Source: PALSA-1440 sp050011195
Lineage (GTDB): Bacteria > Verrucomicrobiota > Verrucomicrobiia > Limisphaerales > UBA8199
NCBI GenBank assembly: GCA_050011195.1
Contig: JBEKJO010000001.1
Coordinates: forward strand, 39,416 to 103,415
Reading direction: 5' to 3'
DNA length: 64,000 bases
Under the pieces are notes generated by a model. That model ran no database searches, had not been told where the DNA came from, and saw only the letters and a program-made list of their open reading frames with translations. This document shows positions 41,971-50,124 of this stretch, piece after piece (position 1 is the stretch's first letter; the number at the start of each line of letters is the position of its first letter). The translations under genes and the position numbers were made by a program.

Positions 41971-42636
41971 TCAATTCGTGACTGCTGCCGGCTGCGGCTG
42001 CGGCTTCTCCACCTTGGTGTCGCCCTTGCAGATCCAGCACTTGATGCCCAGCTTGCCATAAACCGTGTTGGCCTCCGCAAATCCGTAATCGATATTCGCG
42101 CGCAAAGTGTGCAACGGCACCCGGCCCCAGTGATACTGCTCAACGCGCGCCAGTTCCGCGCCGCCCAGCCGGCCGGCGCAACGAATCTTGATCCCTTCCG
42201 CGCCAAAATCTTTGGCCGTCTGCAGCGCCTTTTTCATCGCCCGACGGAACGAAACCCGGCGCTCCAGTTGCAGCGCGACATTCTCCGCCACGAGCTGCGC
42301 GTCGATTTCCGGCGTCTTGACCTCGACGATATCCACATAAATCTCCTTGCCCGTCATCAAACTCAGCTCCTCCTTGAGCTTGTCGATCTCCGCCCCTTTC
42401 CGGCCAATCACAATGCCCGGCCGCGCGGTGAGAATGGTGATCCGGCACCGGCTGGCAGCCCGCTCGATCAGAATCTGGGGCACTGAGGCGGATTCGAGTT
42501 TCTTTTTCAGCAGGTCGCGAATCTCGCGGTCTTCGGTCAGCAGCTTGCCGAATTCCTTCTTGCCGGCGTACCACTTCGAACGCCAATCGTGATTGACCGC
42601 GATGCGCAAACCGACTGGATTAGTCTTCTGTCCCAT
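41971..42636 (-). CDS. rpsC: 30S ribosomal protein uS3
   Basis: The product has 221 residues: MGQKTNPVGLRIAVNHDWRS, the KH domain with TILTARPGIVIGRKGAEIDK and the C-terminal GRLGGAELARVEQYHWGRVP, ending in a short Gln/Pro-rich tail. It forms part of the mRNA entry helicase site. It starts 3 nt after the rplV stop. Confidence 0.98.
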   Translation of the reverse strand: MGQKTNPVGLRIAVNHDWRSKWYAGKKEFGKLLTEDREIRDLLKKKLESASVPQILIERAASRCRITILTARPGIVIGRKGAEIDKLKEELSLMTGKEIYVDIVEVKTPEIDAQLVAENVALQLERRVSFRRAMKKALQTAKDFGAEGIKIRCAGRLGGAELARVEQYHWGRVPLHTLRANIDYGFAEANTVYGKLGIKCWICKGDTKVEKPQPQPAAVTN

Positions 42637-42639
42637 ACC

Positions 42640-42993
42640 TTATTCGTCTGACAAAACAATTCTAATGTGGCAATTCCGTTTCAAGATCGGCCCGGCCGAG
42701 CCCCGCGCCTTGGGCGTGAACCGCCGGAGGGTGGAGGCTGTTTGGGCGAGCGCTTCCTTGATCACCAGCCGGTCGGTTCTCATCCCGCTATATTCCTTCT
42801 TATGCTCCTTGAGGTCCTCCGCGTTGGCGATGGCCGATTTCAGTGTCTTGGCCACGAACCGGGCGCCTTTGCGCGTCACCACCGCGAGGACAGCCTGGGC
42901 GTGCGCCGCCGGCAACCCCTGAATCTGGCGCACCACTTCGCGCATCTTTTGCGCCGACATGCGCACATTCCTGGTTATAGCGTGGACTTCCAT
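42640..42993 (-). CDS. rplV: 50S ribosomal protein uL22
   Basis: The product has 117 residues: ITRNVRMSAQKMREVVRQIQ, FVAKTLKSAIANAEDLKEHK and FTPKARGSAGPILKRNCHIR. Its beta-hairpin lines the exit tunnel. It lies 4 nt after rpsS. Confidence 0.98.
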   Translation of the reverse strand: MEVHAITRNVRMSAQKMREVVRQIQGLPAAHAQAVLAVVTRKGARFVAKTLKSAIANAEDLKEHKKEYSGMRTDRLVIKEALAQTASTLRRFTPKARGSAGPILKRNCHIRIVLSDE

Positions 42994-42997
42994 ATTC

Positions 42998-43279
42998 TTA
43001 CTTCGCTTCCGCCTTGGCCGTATGCGCCCCGTGCTTCTTGAACGTGCGCGTCAGCGAGAATTCGCCGAGCCGGTGGCCAACCATGTTTTCGGTCACGAAC
43101 ACCGGGTTAAAGATCTTGCCGTTGTGCACATTGAAAGTCAGGCCGACAAAATCCGGCGTAATCATCGAACGCCGCGACCAGGTCTTGATCGGCGTCTTGG
43201 ACTTGCTCTCTTTCGCCTGAGTGATCTTTTCCAGCAAATGGCCGTCTATAAACGGGCCTTTTTTAATTGAGCGTCCCAT
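42998..43279 (-). CDS. rpsS: 30S ribosomal protein uS19
   Basis: The product has 93 residues: MGRSIKKGPFIDGHLLEKIT, KTWSRRSMITPDFVGLTFNV and EFSLTRTFKKHGAH. It lies in the head of the small subunit and contacts S13. It is 12 nt downstream of rplB. Confidence 0.98.
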   Translation of the reverse strand: MGRSIKKGPFIDGHLLEKITQAKESKSKTPIKTWSRRSMITPDFVGLTFNVHNGKIFNPVFVTENMVGHRLGEFSLTRTFKKHGAHTAKAEAK

Positions 43280-43291
43280 ATAACGTCAAAA

Positions 43292-44146
43292 CTACTTGTT
43301 CTTCATCGGCCGGCCATCGCGCCGGATCAGGATGAACCGGTTGGAATGTTTCTTCTTGTTGCGTGTCCGGTAGCCTTTGGCCAGCAGACCCCACGGTGAA
43401 GTGAGCTGTTGCCAGCCGCCTCCGGATTTCGACTTGCCGGCGCCGCCGCCGTTCGGATGGTCCACCGGGTTGCGCGAAACGCCGCGGTTGATCGGCCGAA
43501 TGCCCAAGTGGCGCGAACGTCCGGCTTTGCCGAGGACCACATTTTCGTGCTCGGCGTTGCTGACCTGACCGATCGTCGCGTAGCAGTTCTCGTTGATGCG
43601 CCGGATTTCCCCGGAAGGCAGCCGGATCTGCGCATACCCCTCGTCGCGTGACATCAAGGTCGCCGAGCCGCCCGCCGTACGCACCATTTGCGCCCCCCGC
43701 CCGGGAATGATCTCAATATTGTGAATCGGCAGACCGACCGGCACTGTCCGCAGCGGCAAGCTGTTGCCCACTTCGGGTGGGGCCGTTGGGCCGCTCATCA
43801 GCCTCGCGCCAACTTGCAGGCCGCCCGGCGCAATGATGTAAGTCTTCTCGCCGTCCTTGTATTCCAGCAAGGCCAGCCGGGCCGTGCGGCGCGGATCATA
43901 CTCAATGGCCTTTACCGTGGCCTCGACCCCGTGCTTGTTCCGCTTGAAATCCACCAGGCGGATCTTCTGTTTGTGTCCTCCGCCGATGCCCCGTGCCGTC
44001 ACCCGGCCATAGACATTACGCCCGCCGGTACGCTTGCGCGTCTCGACCAGGCTTTTCTCCGGCTTGGTCTTCGTAATGTCGCTGTAGTCCGCATACGCGA
44101 TGTAGCGCGAGGACGGCGTCAGCGGTCTAAATGTCTGTACTGGCAT
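43292..44146 (-). CDS. rplB: 50S ribosomal protein uL2
   Basis: The product has 284 residues: TKPEKSLVETRKRTGGRNVY, GRVTARGIGGGHKQKIRLVD and the C-terminal GVSRNPVDHPNGGGAGKSKS, which contains the conserved peptidyl-transferase-proximal histidine. It is the first gene of the cluster here. The usual rplW, rplD, rplC and rpsJ are not upstream; instead there is a 400-bp spacer and a plus-strand gene. Confidence 0.98.
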   Translation of the reverse strand: MPVQTFRPLTPSSRYIAYADYSDITKTKPEKSLVETRKRTGGRNVYGRVTARGIGGGHKQKIRLVDFKRNKHGVEATVKAIEYDPRRTARLALLEYKDGEKTYIIAPGGLQVGARLMSGPTAPPEVGNSLPLRTVPVGLPIHNIEIIPGRGAQMVRTAGGSATLMSRDEGYAQIRLPSGEIRRINENCYATIGQVSNAEHENVVLGKAGRSRHLGIRPINRGVSRNPVDHPNGGGAGKSKSGGGWQQLTSPWGLLAKGYRTRNKKKHSNRFILIRRDGRPMKNK

Positions 44147-44234
44147 AAATCAATAACATTTCCCAAGTCAGCTACTTGGAGAGCGGAGCCATTAATCCTG
44201 CCCCCGGACGGGTGGTCAGTTATCGGTTCCGCAG

Positions 44235-44263
44235 GTTATGCTGTCCGTGCCCAATCGGGTCAA
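44235..44263 (-). promoter_or_regulatory. Candidate sigma-70-type promoter of the ribosomal operon
   Basis: Read on the minus strand, TTGACC (44263-44258) and CATAAC (44240-44235) are separated by exactly 17 nt, 89 nt before the rplB ATG. Five and four positions respectively match the consensus. It would support the idea that rplB heads its own transcript. Confidence 0.45.
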
Positions 44264-44546
44264 ACGGAGCGAGAAATATAGCAAAGGCAATTGGGAGTGC
44301 AACAGGTATTTTCAAAAATATTTCAGTGCCAGCAACACACCAAAAACAGCCACGGGGGCGAGCGCCCTCGCGGGCCCAACCCCCTGCTGGAAATGGGGTT
44401 GCAAGGATTCGCCCTCCATGGTCCCACCCTTGATCACCTGCGGGTTAACCGGACGTTTTACCCGATATTCGGGGTCGGAGCGCCCGCAGACGTGCGTGTC
44501 GGGCCGCTTGACAAGAAGCTGTCACCCCCCAAGTCTGGGTTGGAAC

Positions 44547-45089
44547 ATGGAATCGAAAGGCCCAGCGAAGCACTTTATCCTGGCGTTTTTGCTTGCGTTG
44601 GCTGGCTACGTCCTTTTCTACCAAAGCATCGAACATCGGCGCATCCGCAAAGGGCCCTGGCAGGTGACTTTCACCCACAGCGCTGCCGGCGCCCCGGCCA
44701 TCGTGATCGCCCAGCCCAGGCTCGCCATCACCAACGTGCAAATAATCTTTAGCGTCGAAAACCTCCCCGCCACAAACTCGCCGGGCCCTTTCCCTGCCGA
44801 TCCCTCACGCCCGAATTCATCGATCACCAATCACCGATCACCAGCCACCACCCTCCTTTTCGACCAGCCACGGCCCGTGCCCTGCGAGGTTCCCTTCGGC
44901 AGATGTGTTTTCATGGATACCACCTTCCTGCCCGGCACGCTCACGTTCGAGCTGTTCGGTCACGAAATTGAACTGCTCCCCCGGGCGCTCATTATCGATC
45001 GCCGGGACCATCCGTGGCAGCCGGATGCCACTATCACCCTGCCCCGCGCGCCAGCGGCGCCGGGCCAGGCAAAGCCGCCCTCTCAATAG
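44547..45089 (+). CDS. Unknown protein with one N-terminal membrane anchor (180 aa)
   Basis: I do not recognise the family. From the ATG at 44547, one helix (HFILAFLLALAGYVLFYQSI, about 9-28) is followed by a beta-rich extracytoplasmic domain (GPWQVTFTHSAAGAPAIVIA, then FMDTTFLPGTLTFELFGHEI). A 7-bp array at 44822-44849 adds an in-frame linker (SSITNHRSPATT). The longer frame upstream of 44547 has no family-like sequence. It converges on the NamZ fusion gene and overlaps it by 7 nt at the stops. Confidence 0.65.
   Translation: MESKGPAKHFILAFLLALAGYVLFYQSIEHRRIRKGPWQVTFTHSAAGAPAIVIAQPRLAITNVQIIFSVENLPATNSPGPFPADPSRPNSSITNHRSPATTLLFDQPRPVPCEVPFGRCVFMDTTFLPGTLTFELFGHEIELLPRALIIDRRDHPWQPDATITLPRAPAAPGQAKPPSQ
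44822..44849. repeat. In-frame 7-bp array (GATCACC family, 4 units)
   Basis: GATCACC, AATCACC, GATCACC and AGCCACC lie inside the 44547-45089 gene. The same ATCACC theme occurs in the intergenic array at 53854-53881. Confidence 0.8.
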
Positions 45090-47470
45090 ATCAAATACTT
45101 CGCGCGGCGCTGTTGAAACTCATCCAGGTCCTTTTGCCACAAGGCGCGAATTTCCTTAAGCGGCTTGTCTGCTTTGATGGCCTCCAGTGTGGGAGGGTGT
45201 AGCAGCAGGTGTCGCATCTTGTCGGGGTCAAAATCCTTCGGGTAGAGGCGATACATCGTCTCCGCGATGAGCAGGCCCGCATCCACGACGTTGCACCGGT
45301 CTCGATCCGTCAGCAGGATGTAAACCCCCTGGCAGAGCTGGCCTTTATGCACGCTGTAAGTCGGCGTGAACTGGATCGGCACAAAGCGCACGCCGGGCAG
45401 GCCGGCTCCGTTCAGAGCCTCCGCCAGCTTCACATCGTCAACGTAGGGCGCGCCAATCACCTCGAACGGCGTGTCCGTCCCCCGGCCGACTGACACCGCG
45501 CTCTCCAGCAGCCCCACGCCGGGATACAGAATCGCCTCGGTTAAATTGCGCATGTTGGGCGACGGGTTGGTCCACGGCAGCCCCGTTTGGTCGAACCACG
45601 CCTCGCGTTGCCAGTTCTCGACTTGCAGGACCGTAAGGTCGGCTTTGCAATTGCGCTCGACGTTGCACATCCGCGCCAGTTCCCCCATCGTCATCCCGTA
45701 ACGCAGCGGCACCTCGTGATACGCCACGAAGCTGCCCTTGCCCATCCGCACCGGCCCGTCGATCGTCACGCCGTTAATCGGGTTGACCCGGTCGAGCACA
45801 AAATACTTCTTCCCGTTTTCGCCGGCAGCCTCCAGTGTCAGGCCCATCGTGGCGGTGTAAGTGTAAAACCGGCAGCCGATGTCCTGGATGTCAAACACCA
45901 GCGCATCCAGGTCCTTGAGTTGTTCAGGGGTCGGTTTCGACCTTTCGCCATACAGGCTGTAAACCGGCAGGCCGGTCTTGGCATCCACGCTGTCGGCCAC
46001 GCCCTCGTCCACCGCCCCCCGAATGCCGTGTTCCGGACTAAACAGCGCCTTCAGCTCAACCCCCGGCGCGTTCTTCAACAGGTCGATCGTGGGGTTGCGG
46101 TCCCGGTCCTCACCGGTATGATTGCTGATCAGCCCGACCCGCAATCCCTTGAGCGGGGCGAACTTCTGCCGCACGAGCACATCGATTCCGTTGAGCACAT
46201 TAAGTTGCGCCGTCTTCGGTTCACTCCGTTCGCGCAAGCCGCCCTTCTCCAAGTCCGCTTCCGCCCCCAGCGCCCCGGGCACGAATGCAAAGTTGAAATC
46301 CGTGATGGCCTCGACCGCCAGCGTCCCCAGCTTCGCGCGCAAGGCCCCCACGTTCCCGCTTTCATCCGGGTGATTGCGATTCGACAGAAAGATCACGAAC
46401 GATTGCGAGAAGGGATCAATCCACAGCGAGGTGCCGGTCCAACCGGTGTGGCCGTAGGAGCCGATCGGGAAAAGCTTCCCGCGCGGACCGCTGTAGCCCG
46501 AATCGATGTCCCAGCCCAGCCCGCGCCGGACCGGAACCGACGCCGGCATCTGCACGCTCGTCATCAACTCGACCGTCTCCGGCTTGAAAATGCGCACCCC
46601 GTCCAGCGAACCCCGGTTGAGCAGCATCCGCGCATAACGCGCCAGGTCCGCCGCCGTCGTAAACAGGCCCGCGTGGCCCGCGACGCCGCCCATGTGCCGG
46701 GCCGTCGGATCGTGCACTATCCCCCGGTAAGGTTTGCCGTTTGCCACCTCGGTTGGCGCAATCCGCCCCAGCTTTGTTTGCGGCGGCAGGTAACCCGTGT
46801 CCACCATCTTCAACGGCCGATAAACCTCGCGCGCCACAAACTCCTCCAGCGGCCTGTGGCTGAGGCGCTGCACAATCTCGCCCAACAGGAAGAAATTGAT
46901 ATCGCTGTACCGGAACGCCGTCCCGGGCGCGCTCTGCAACTTCTCCGCGCACGCCTTCTGGATCGCCGTTTGCTGCCCATGCCAATCCGTCTTCGTCTCA
47001 ATGTCCCCGCGCAGGCCCGAAATGTGCAGCATCAGTTGTCGCACGGTGACGGCTTCCTTGCCCCCACCCTGGAATTCCGGGATGTAGGCTTGCACGCGTT
47101 CATCCAGGTTCACCTGCCCGCGCTCGACCAGCAGCATCACCGCCGGAGTGCACGCGACCACCTTCGTCAGCGACGCCGCGTCGAAAATCGTATCCTCCGT
47201 CATCGGCTCCTCCACGGGAACCAGCGCGCGATGCCCGTACGCCTTGTGATAGGTTACCCCGCGATGTTCCAACCACAACACGCCGCCGGGGCATTTCTTG
47301 TCCGCTATGGCCCGGTTGATGGCGGCGTCCATCTCCGCCAGCTTGGCCGGGTAGAACAGCGCCGCCCCGCTGCGCGCCGGGGGCCTGCTGCTGCCACCGC
47401 ACAAGCACACGAGGAAACCGAGAGAAAAAAGGCCTGCCCCAGCAGCCAGACGGCGCGAATATTTCATCAT
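45083..47470 (-). CDS. Serine-hydrolase (beta-lactamase family) / NamZ exo-muramidase fusion
   Basis: The product has 795 residues. After a hydrophobic export segment (about 8-24, possibly a lipobox at the Cys pair) comes a class C beta-lactamase-like domain, about 40-415, with S100-x-x-K103 (AASLTKVV), a Y188-S-D (RYSDINFF) and a GHTGWTG box. From about 425 to the end is a DUF1343/NamZ domain (LKGLRVGLISNHTGEDRDRN, FSPEHGIRG, DIQDIGCRFYTYTATMGLTL). NamZ removes terminal MurNAc from peptidoglycan fragments. In Bacillus subtilis it is encoded beside AmiE, a beta-lactamase-fold MurNAc-L-Ala amidase. Here both functions are probably in one periplasmic protein for cell-wall recycling. Confidence 0.88.
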   Translation of the reverse strand: MMKYSRRLAAGAGLFSLGFLVCLCGGSSRPPARSGAALFYPAKLAEMDAAINRAIADKKCPGGVLWLEHRGVTYHKAYGHRALVPVEEPMTEDTIFDAASLTKVVACTPAVMLLVERGQVNLDERVQAYIPEFQGGGKEAVTVRQLMLHISGLRGDIETKTDWHGQQTAIQKACAEKLQSAPGTAFRYSDINFFLLGEIVQRLSHRPLEEFVAREVYRPLKMVDTGYLPPQTKLGRIAPTEVANGKPYRGIVHDPTARHMGGVAGHAGLFTTAADLARYARMLLNRGSLDGVRIFKPETVELMTSVQMPASVPVRRGLGWDIDSGYSGPRGKLFPIGSYGHTGWTGTSLWIDPFSQSFVIFLSNRNHPDESGNVGALRAKLGTLAVEAITDFNFAFVPGALGAEADLEKGGLRERSEPKTAQLNVLNGIDVLVRQKFAPLKGLRVGLISNHTGEDRDRNPTIDLLKNAPGVELKALFSPEHGIRGAVDEGVADSVDAKTGLPVYSLYGERSKPTPEQLKDLDALVFDIQDIGCRFYTYTATMGLTLEAAGENGKKYFVLDRVNPINGVTIDGPVRMGKGSFVAYHEVPLRYGMTMGELARMCNVERNCKADLTVLQVENWQREAWFDQTGLPWTNPSPNMRNLTEAILYPGVGLLESAVSVGRGTDTPFEVIGAPYVDDVKLAEALNGAGLPGVRFVPIQFTPTYSVHKGQLCQGVYILLTDRDRCNVVDAGLLIAETMYRLYPKDFDPDKMRHLLLHPPTLEAIKADKPLKEIRALWQKDLDEFQQRRAKYLIY

Positions 47471-47532
47471 ACGCCATACCCTAAAGCCGGCCGGGCGATG
47501 CCGACAATCTGATTTTCTGCCTGATCACCCCA

Positions 47533-47892
47533 TTGCTTTTATTCCCCGTCTATGAAAAGCTCTCCCCGCACATGCCCAAGCCTTCTTTAGGTGAATACAA
47601 TCTGGGTGCCTTGGCCGGAGCAGTCGTCGGCTCCATCGGCGGGTTGTTCGTCATCGGTTTGGTGCGGGCGATTCTCGGCCGGAACATCGCCCTGCTCTTG
47701 AGCGCGCCCATCCTCAGCTTCATGAGTTGGCTCGTCTGCGGGACGGTCGGCTGGCTGCTTGGCGGCCAGATCGGTCCCCGATTAGGCGAGAAGTTCTATT
47801 CTGAACGCGCAGAGTATCTCGGCGGCGCCCTCGGCGGCCTGATCCCAGTGCTGCTGGTCGCCTTGTGGGCCTGGTATATGACGCTTCACTGA
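47533..47892 (+). CDS. Small glycine-rich membrane protein (119 aa)
   Basis: Three likely membrane helices: LGALAGAVVGSIGGLFVIGL, LSAPILSFMSWLVCGTVGWL and GGALGGLIPVLLVALWAWYM. The Gly-rich first and last helices (GxxxG patterns) suggest oligomerisation. An internal ATG at 47572 (MPKPSLGEYN) may be the true start. It is divergent from the NamZ fusion gene (62 bp apart) and 34 bp before the SDR gene, so it is perhaps in one operon with it. The function is unknown. Confidence 0.65.
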   Translation: MLLFPVYEKLSPHMPKPSLGEYNLGALAGAVVGSIGGLFVIGLVRAILGRNIALLLSAPILSFMSWLVCGTVGWLLGGQIGPRLGEKFYSERAEYLGGALGGLIPVLLVALWAWYMTLH

Positions 47893-47926
47893 ACCGTCCT
47901 GTTGCTGCGCGCCTTGGATAATCTGC

Positions 47927-48727
47927 ATGGTCTCGCCACTCAAAGACAAATGGGTTTTAATCACCGGCGCGTCCAGCGGGTTCGGCGCGGCCGCCGCCCG
48001 CGCTTTTGGCGCACAAGGCTCCAAACTCCTGCTCGGCGCCCGGCGCGTTGATCGCCTCAAAAAGGTCACGGCTGAGGCCCGCCAGGCCGGCGCACCCGAA
48101 GCCCATTTCCATGCTCTGGACGTTAGCAAAACCTTCAGCGTGGACGCCTTTGTCGCCTGGGCGCGCCAAACCATCTCCCCTCACCAGCCAGCCGGCGCCA
48201 CGCTCGACGTGCTCATCAATAACGCTGGCGGCGCTCACGGCCTGGACCCCGTAGTCGAAGGCAAGGATGCTGACTGGGAAACTATGTTGCAGACCAACGT
48301 CCTGGGCATTTTGCGCATGACCCGCGCCGCCTTGCCCCTCATGCTCCACAATCCCGGCAGTTCCCTCATCAACATCGGTTCCCTGGCCGGTCATGTCGCT
48401 TACGAAGGCGGCGCCGCCTATTGCGCCGCCAAGGCCGGCGAGCTGCAGATTACCCGCACGCTGCGCCTCGAGCTCAATGGCACCGGCATCCGCGTCACCA
48501 CCGTCGATCCTGGCCTGGCCGAAACCGAGTTCTCCATCGTCCGCTTCAAGGGCGACCGCGCCCGGGCCAACAAGGCTTACGAGGGGACTCGCCCCCTCAC
48601 CGCCGCAGACATTGCCGACATTCTGGTCTGGGTCGCCAGCCGGCCCCCGCACGTCAACATCGACGAGCTGCTCGTCAAGCCCGTGGACCAGGCCGCCATC
48701 CACAAAGTCTATCGGCGAACAACCTAA
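47927..48727 (+). CDS. Short-chain dehydrogenase/reductase (YdfG-like)
   Basis: The product has 266 residues. The cofactor motif VLITGASSGFGAAAARAF is near the N-terminus, followed by NNAGG at about residue 100. The catalytic Ser is in INIGSLAGHVAYEGGA and Y-x3-K in AAYCAAKAGE. PGLAETEF and the C-terminal RPPHVNIDELLVKP resemble serine/3-hydroxy acid dehydrogenases of the YdfG group. It is a cytosolic NADP-dependent oxidoreductase; the substrate is not determined. Confidence 0.9.
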   Translation: MVSPLKDKWVLITGASSGFGAAAARAFGAQGSKLLLGARRVDRLKKVTAEARQAGAPEAHFHALDVSKTFSVDAFVAWARQTISPHQPAGATLDVLINNAGGAHGLDPVVEGKDADWETMLQTNVLGILRMTRAALPLMLHNPGSSLINIGSLAGHVAYEGGAAYCAAKAGELQITRTLRLELNGTGIRVTTVDPGLAETEFSIVRFKGDRARANKAYEGTRPLTAADIADILVWVASRPPHVNIDELLVKPVDQAAIHKVYRRTT

Positions 48728-48882
48728 ATGAAATTGGCTTCGTGACGCTGCGCGGCTGACATGGACCGCCGCCGGCGCTGGCGGAGGTGAGCAGCCCCCG
48801 GGGTTGGCGCGCTGGAGGGAATACTTCTAATACTTCTAATCCGCTTGCTCGGCTTTTGCAATTAGGCTAGTTTGCGCTCGAT

Positions 48883-50037
48883 ATGGAAGAGAATGCACCG
48901 CCGCTATCCTGCGCGCCGCCCCCCGCTGCGCCGCCACCGCCACCCTTAACGCCCCCGCCGGTCATTGTACCGCCGTCGCCAACACCGCCGCGCCGACGCG
49001 GCCGGGGCTGGATGATCTTTGCCTTGGTGCTGCTGGTCTTGCTGGGGGTCAGCGTGCTCGCCAACCTGGGCCATCTGCTGAGCAGTTTCAGTCCCATGAA
49101 AATGGCCCGCGCCCGGCCCGCCGGCCCGCGCCTGGAGGAAGTCGTCACCGAGGACAACGACGCGGCCGCCAAGATCGCCGTCGTCGAGATCGATGGCATC
49201 ATCACCAGCCGGGCCATGGACCAGGGCGGCTACAACATGGTCGATGTGATCAAGGCGCAGTTGAAGCGCGCGGAAGAGGACGACAAGGTCAAGGCGGTGA
49301 TCCTCAAAGTGGATTCGCCGGGCGGCGAGGTGCTGGCCTCTGATGAAATCTACCGGGCGGTGGCCGAGTTCCAGGCCAAACCCCACGGCAAGCCGGTCGT
49401 GTGCTCGATGGGGGGCTTGGCCGCCTCGGGCGGCTACTATGTTTCGGCCCCGTGCCGCTGGATCGTGGCAAATGACCTGACCATCACCGGCAGCATTGGC
49501 GTCATCTTAAGCACCTGGAATTATCGCGGCCTGATGAACAAGGTCGGGCTGCGCCCAGAGACCTTCAAGAGCGGGAAGTATAAAGACATGCTCAGCGGCT
49601 CGCGCGAGCCGGACAGTATTACGCCGGAAGAACGCGAGATGGTGCAGTCGCTGATTGATGAGACTTACGGGAAGTTCAAGAACGTCGTCGAAGCCGGCCG
49701 CAAGCGGGCGCAGGAAAAGAACAAGAACAAGGGCCGCGCTCTGACCGAGGACTGGGCCGATTACGCCGACGGCCGCATCCTCTCCGGCGCCGAAGCCTTC
49801 AAGCTGGGCTTTGTGGATGAACTGGGCGCCTTTGACGACGCCGTCAAGCGGACCAAGAACATCACCGGCATCCATAACGCCAACCTCATCGAGTACCAGC
49901 AGCGTTATGATTTATCCGACCTGTTCCATCTCTTCGGCCAGACCGACAGCAAGGTCGTCAAGGTGGATTTGGGCATGGAAATGCCCAAGCTCCAGGCCGG
50001 CCAGCTCTACTTCCTCTCACCCACCTTCCTCCACTAA
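48883..50037 (+). CDS. sppA: Signal peptide peptidase SppA (short form)
   Basis: The product has 384 residues. A Pro-rich cytosolic N-terminus (about 1-35) is followed by one membrane helix, GWMIFALVLLVLLGVSVLAN. The S49 domain has LKVDSPGGEVLASDEIYRAV, the nucleophile Ser in SMGGLAASGGYYVS and the Lys-bearing region in TGSIGVILSTWNYRGLMNKV. It degrades cleaved signal peptides at the membrane. It is the single-domain type, as in Gram-positives and many other phyla. Residual upp sequence begins 3 nt after its stop. Confidence 0.93.
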   Translation: MEENAPPLSCAPPPAAPPPPPLTPPPVIVPPSPTPPRRRGRGWMIFALVLLVLLGVSVLANLGHLLSSFSPMKMARARPAGPRLEEVVTEDNDAAAKIAVVEIDGIITSRAMDQGGYNMVDVIKAQLKRAEEDDKVKAVILKVDSPGGEVLASDEIYRAVAEFQAKPHGKPVVCSMGGLAASGGYYVSAPCRWIVANDLTITGSIGVILSTWNYRGLMNKVGLRPETFKSGKYKDMLSGSREPDSITPEEREMVQSLIDETYGKFKNVVEAGRKRAQEKNKNKGRALTEDWADYADGRILSGAEAFKLGFVDELGAFDDAVKRTKNITGIHNANLIEYQQRYDLSDLFHLFGQTDSKVVKVDLGMEMPKLQAGQLYFLSPTFLH

Positions 50038-50039
50038 CG

Positions 50040-50123
50040 GTGAACGGGGTCACCGTCATCACGCAGAAAGGTCATATCCTCCCCGGCCTGGGCGATGCCG
50101 GCGACCGGCTCTTCGGCGTTTGA
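50040..50123 (+). pseudogene. C-terminal remnant of uracil phosphoribosyltransferase (upp)
   Basis: From a GTG at 50040 it reads VNGVTVITQKGHILPGLGDA, then GDRLFGV and stop. The segment ILPGLGDAGDRLFG is the highly conserved C-terminal end of Upp. Nothing upstream belongs to Upp: the sppA coding sequence abuts it. So only the last ~20 family residues survive, squeezed between sppA and the M24 peptidase gene (ATG at 50125). Confidence 0.7.
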
Positions 50124-50124
50124 G

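Noticed and set aside
45587..47512. 641-codon open frame on the plus strand
   Set aside because: It is the antisense shadow of the AmiE/NamZ fusion; the translation is Arg/Pro/His-rich with no domain, while the minus frame has full catalytic motifs.
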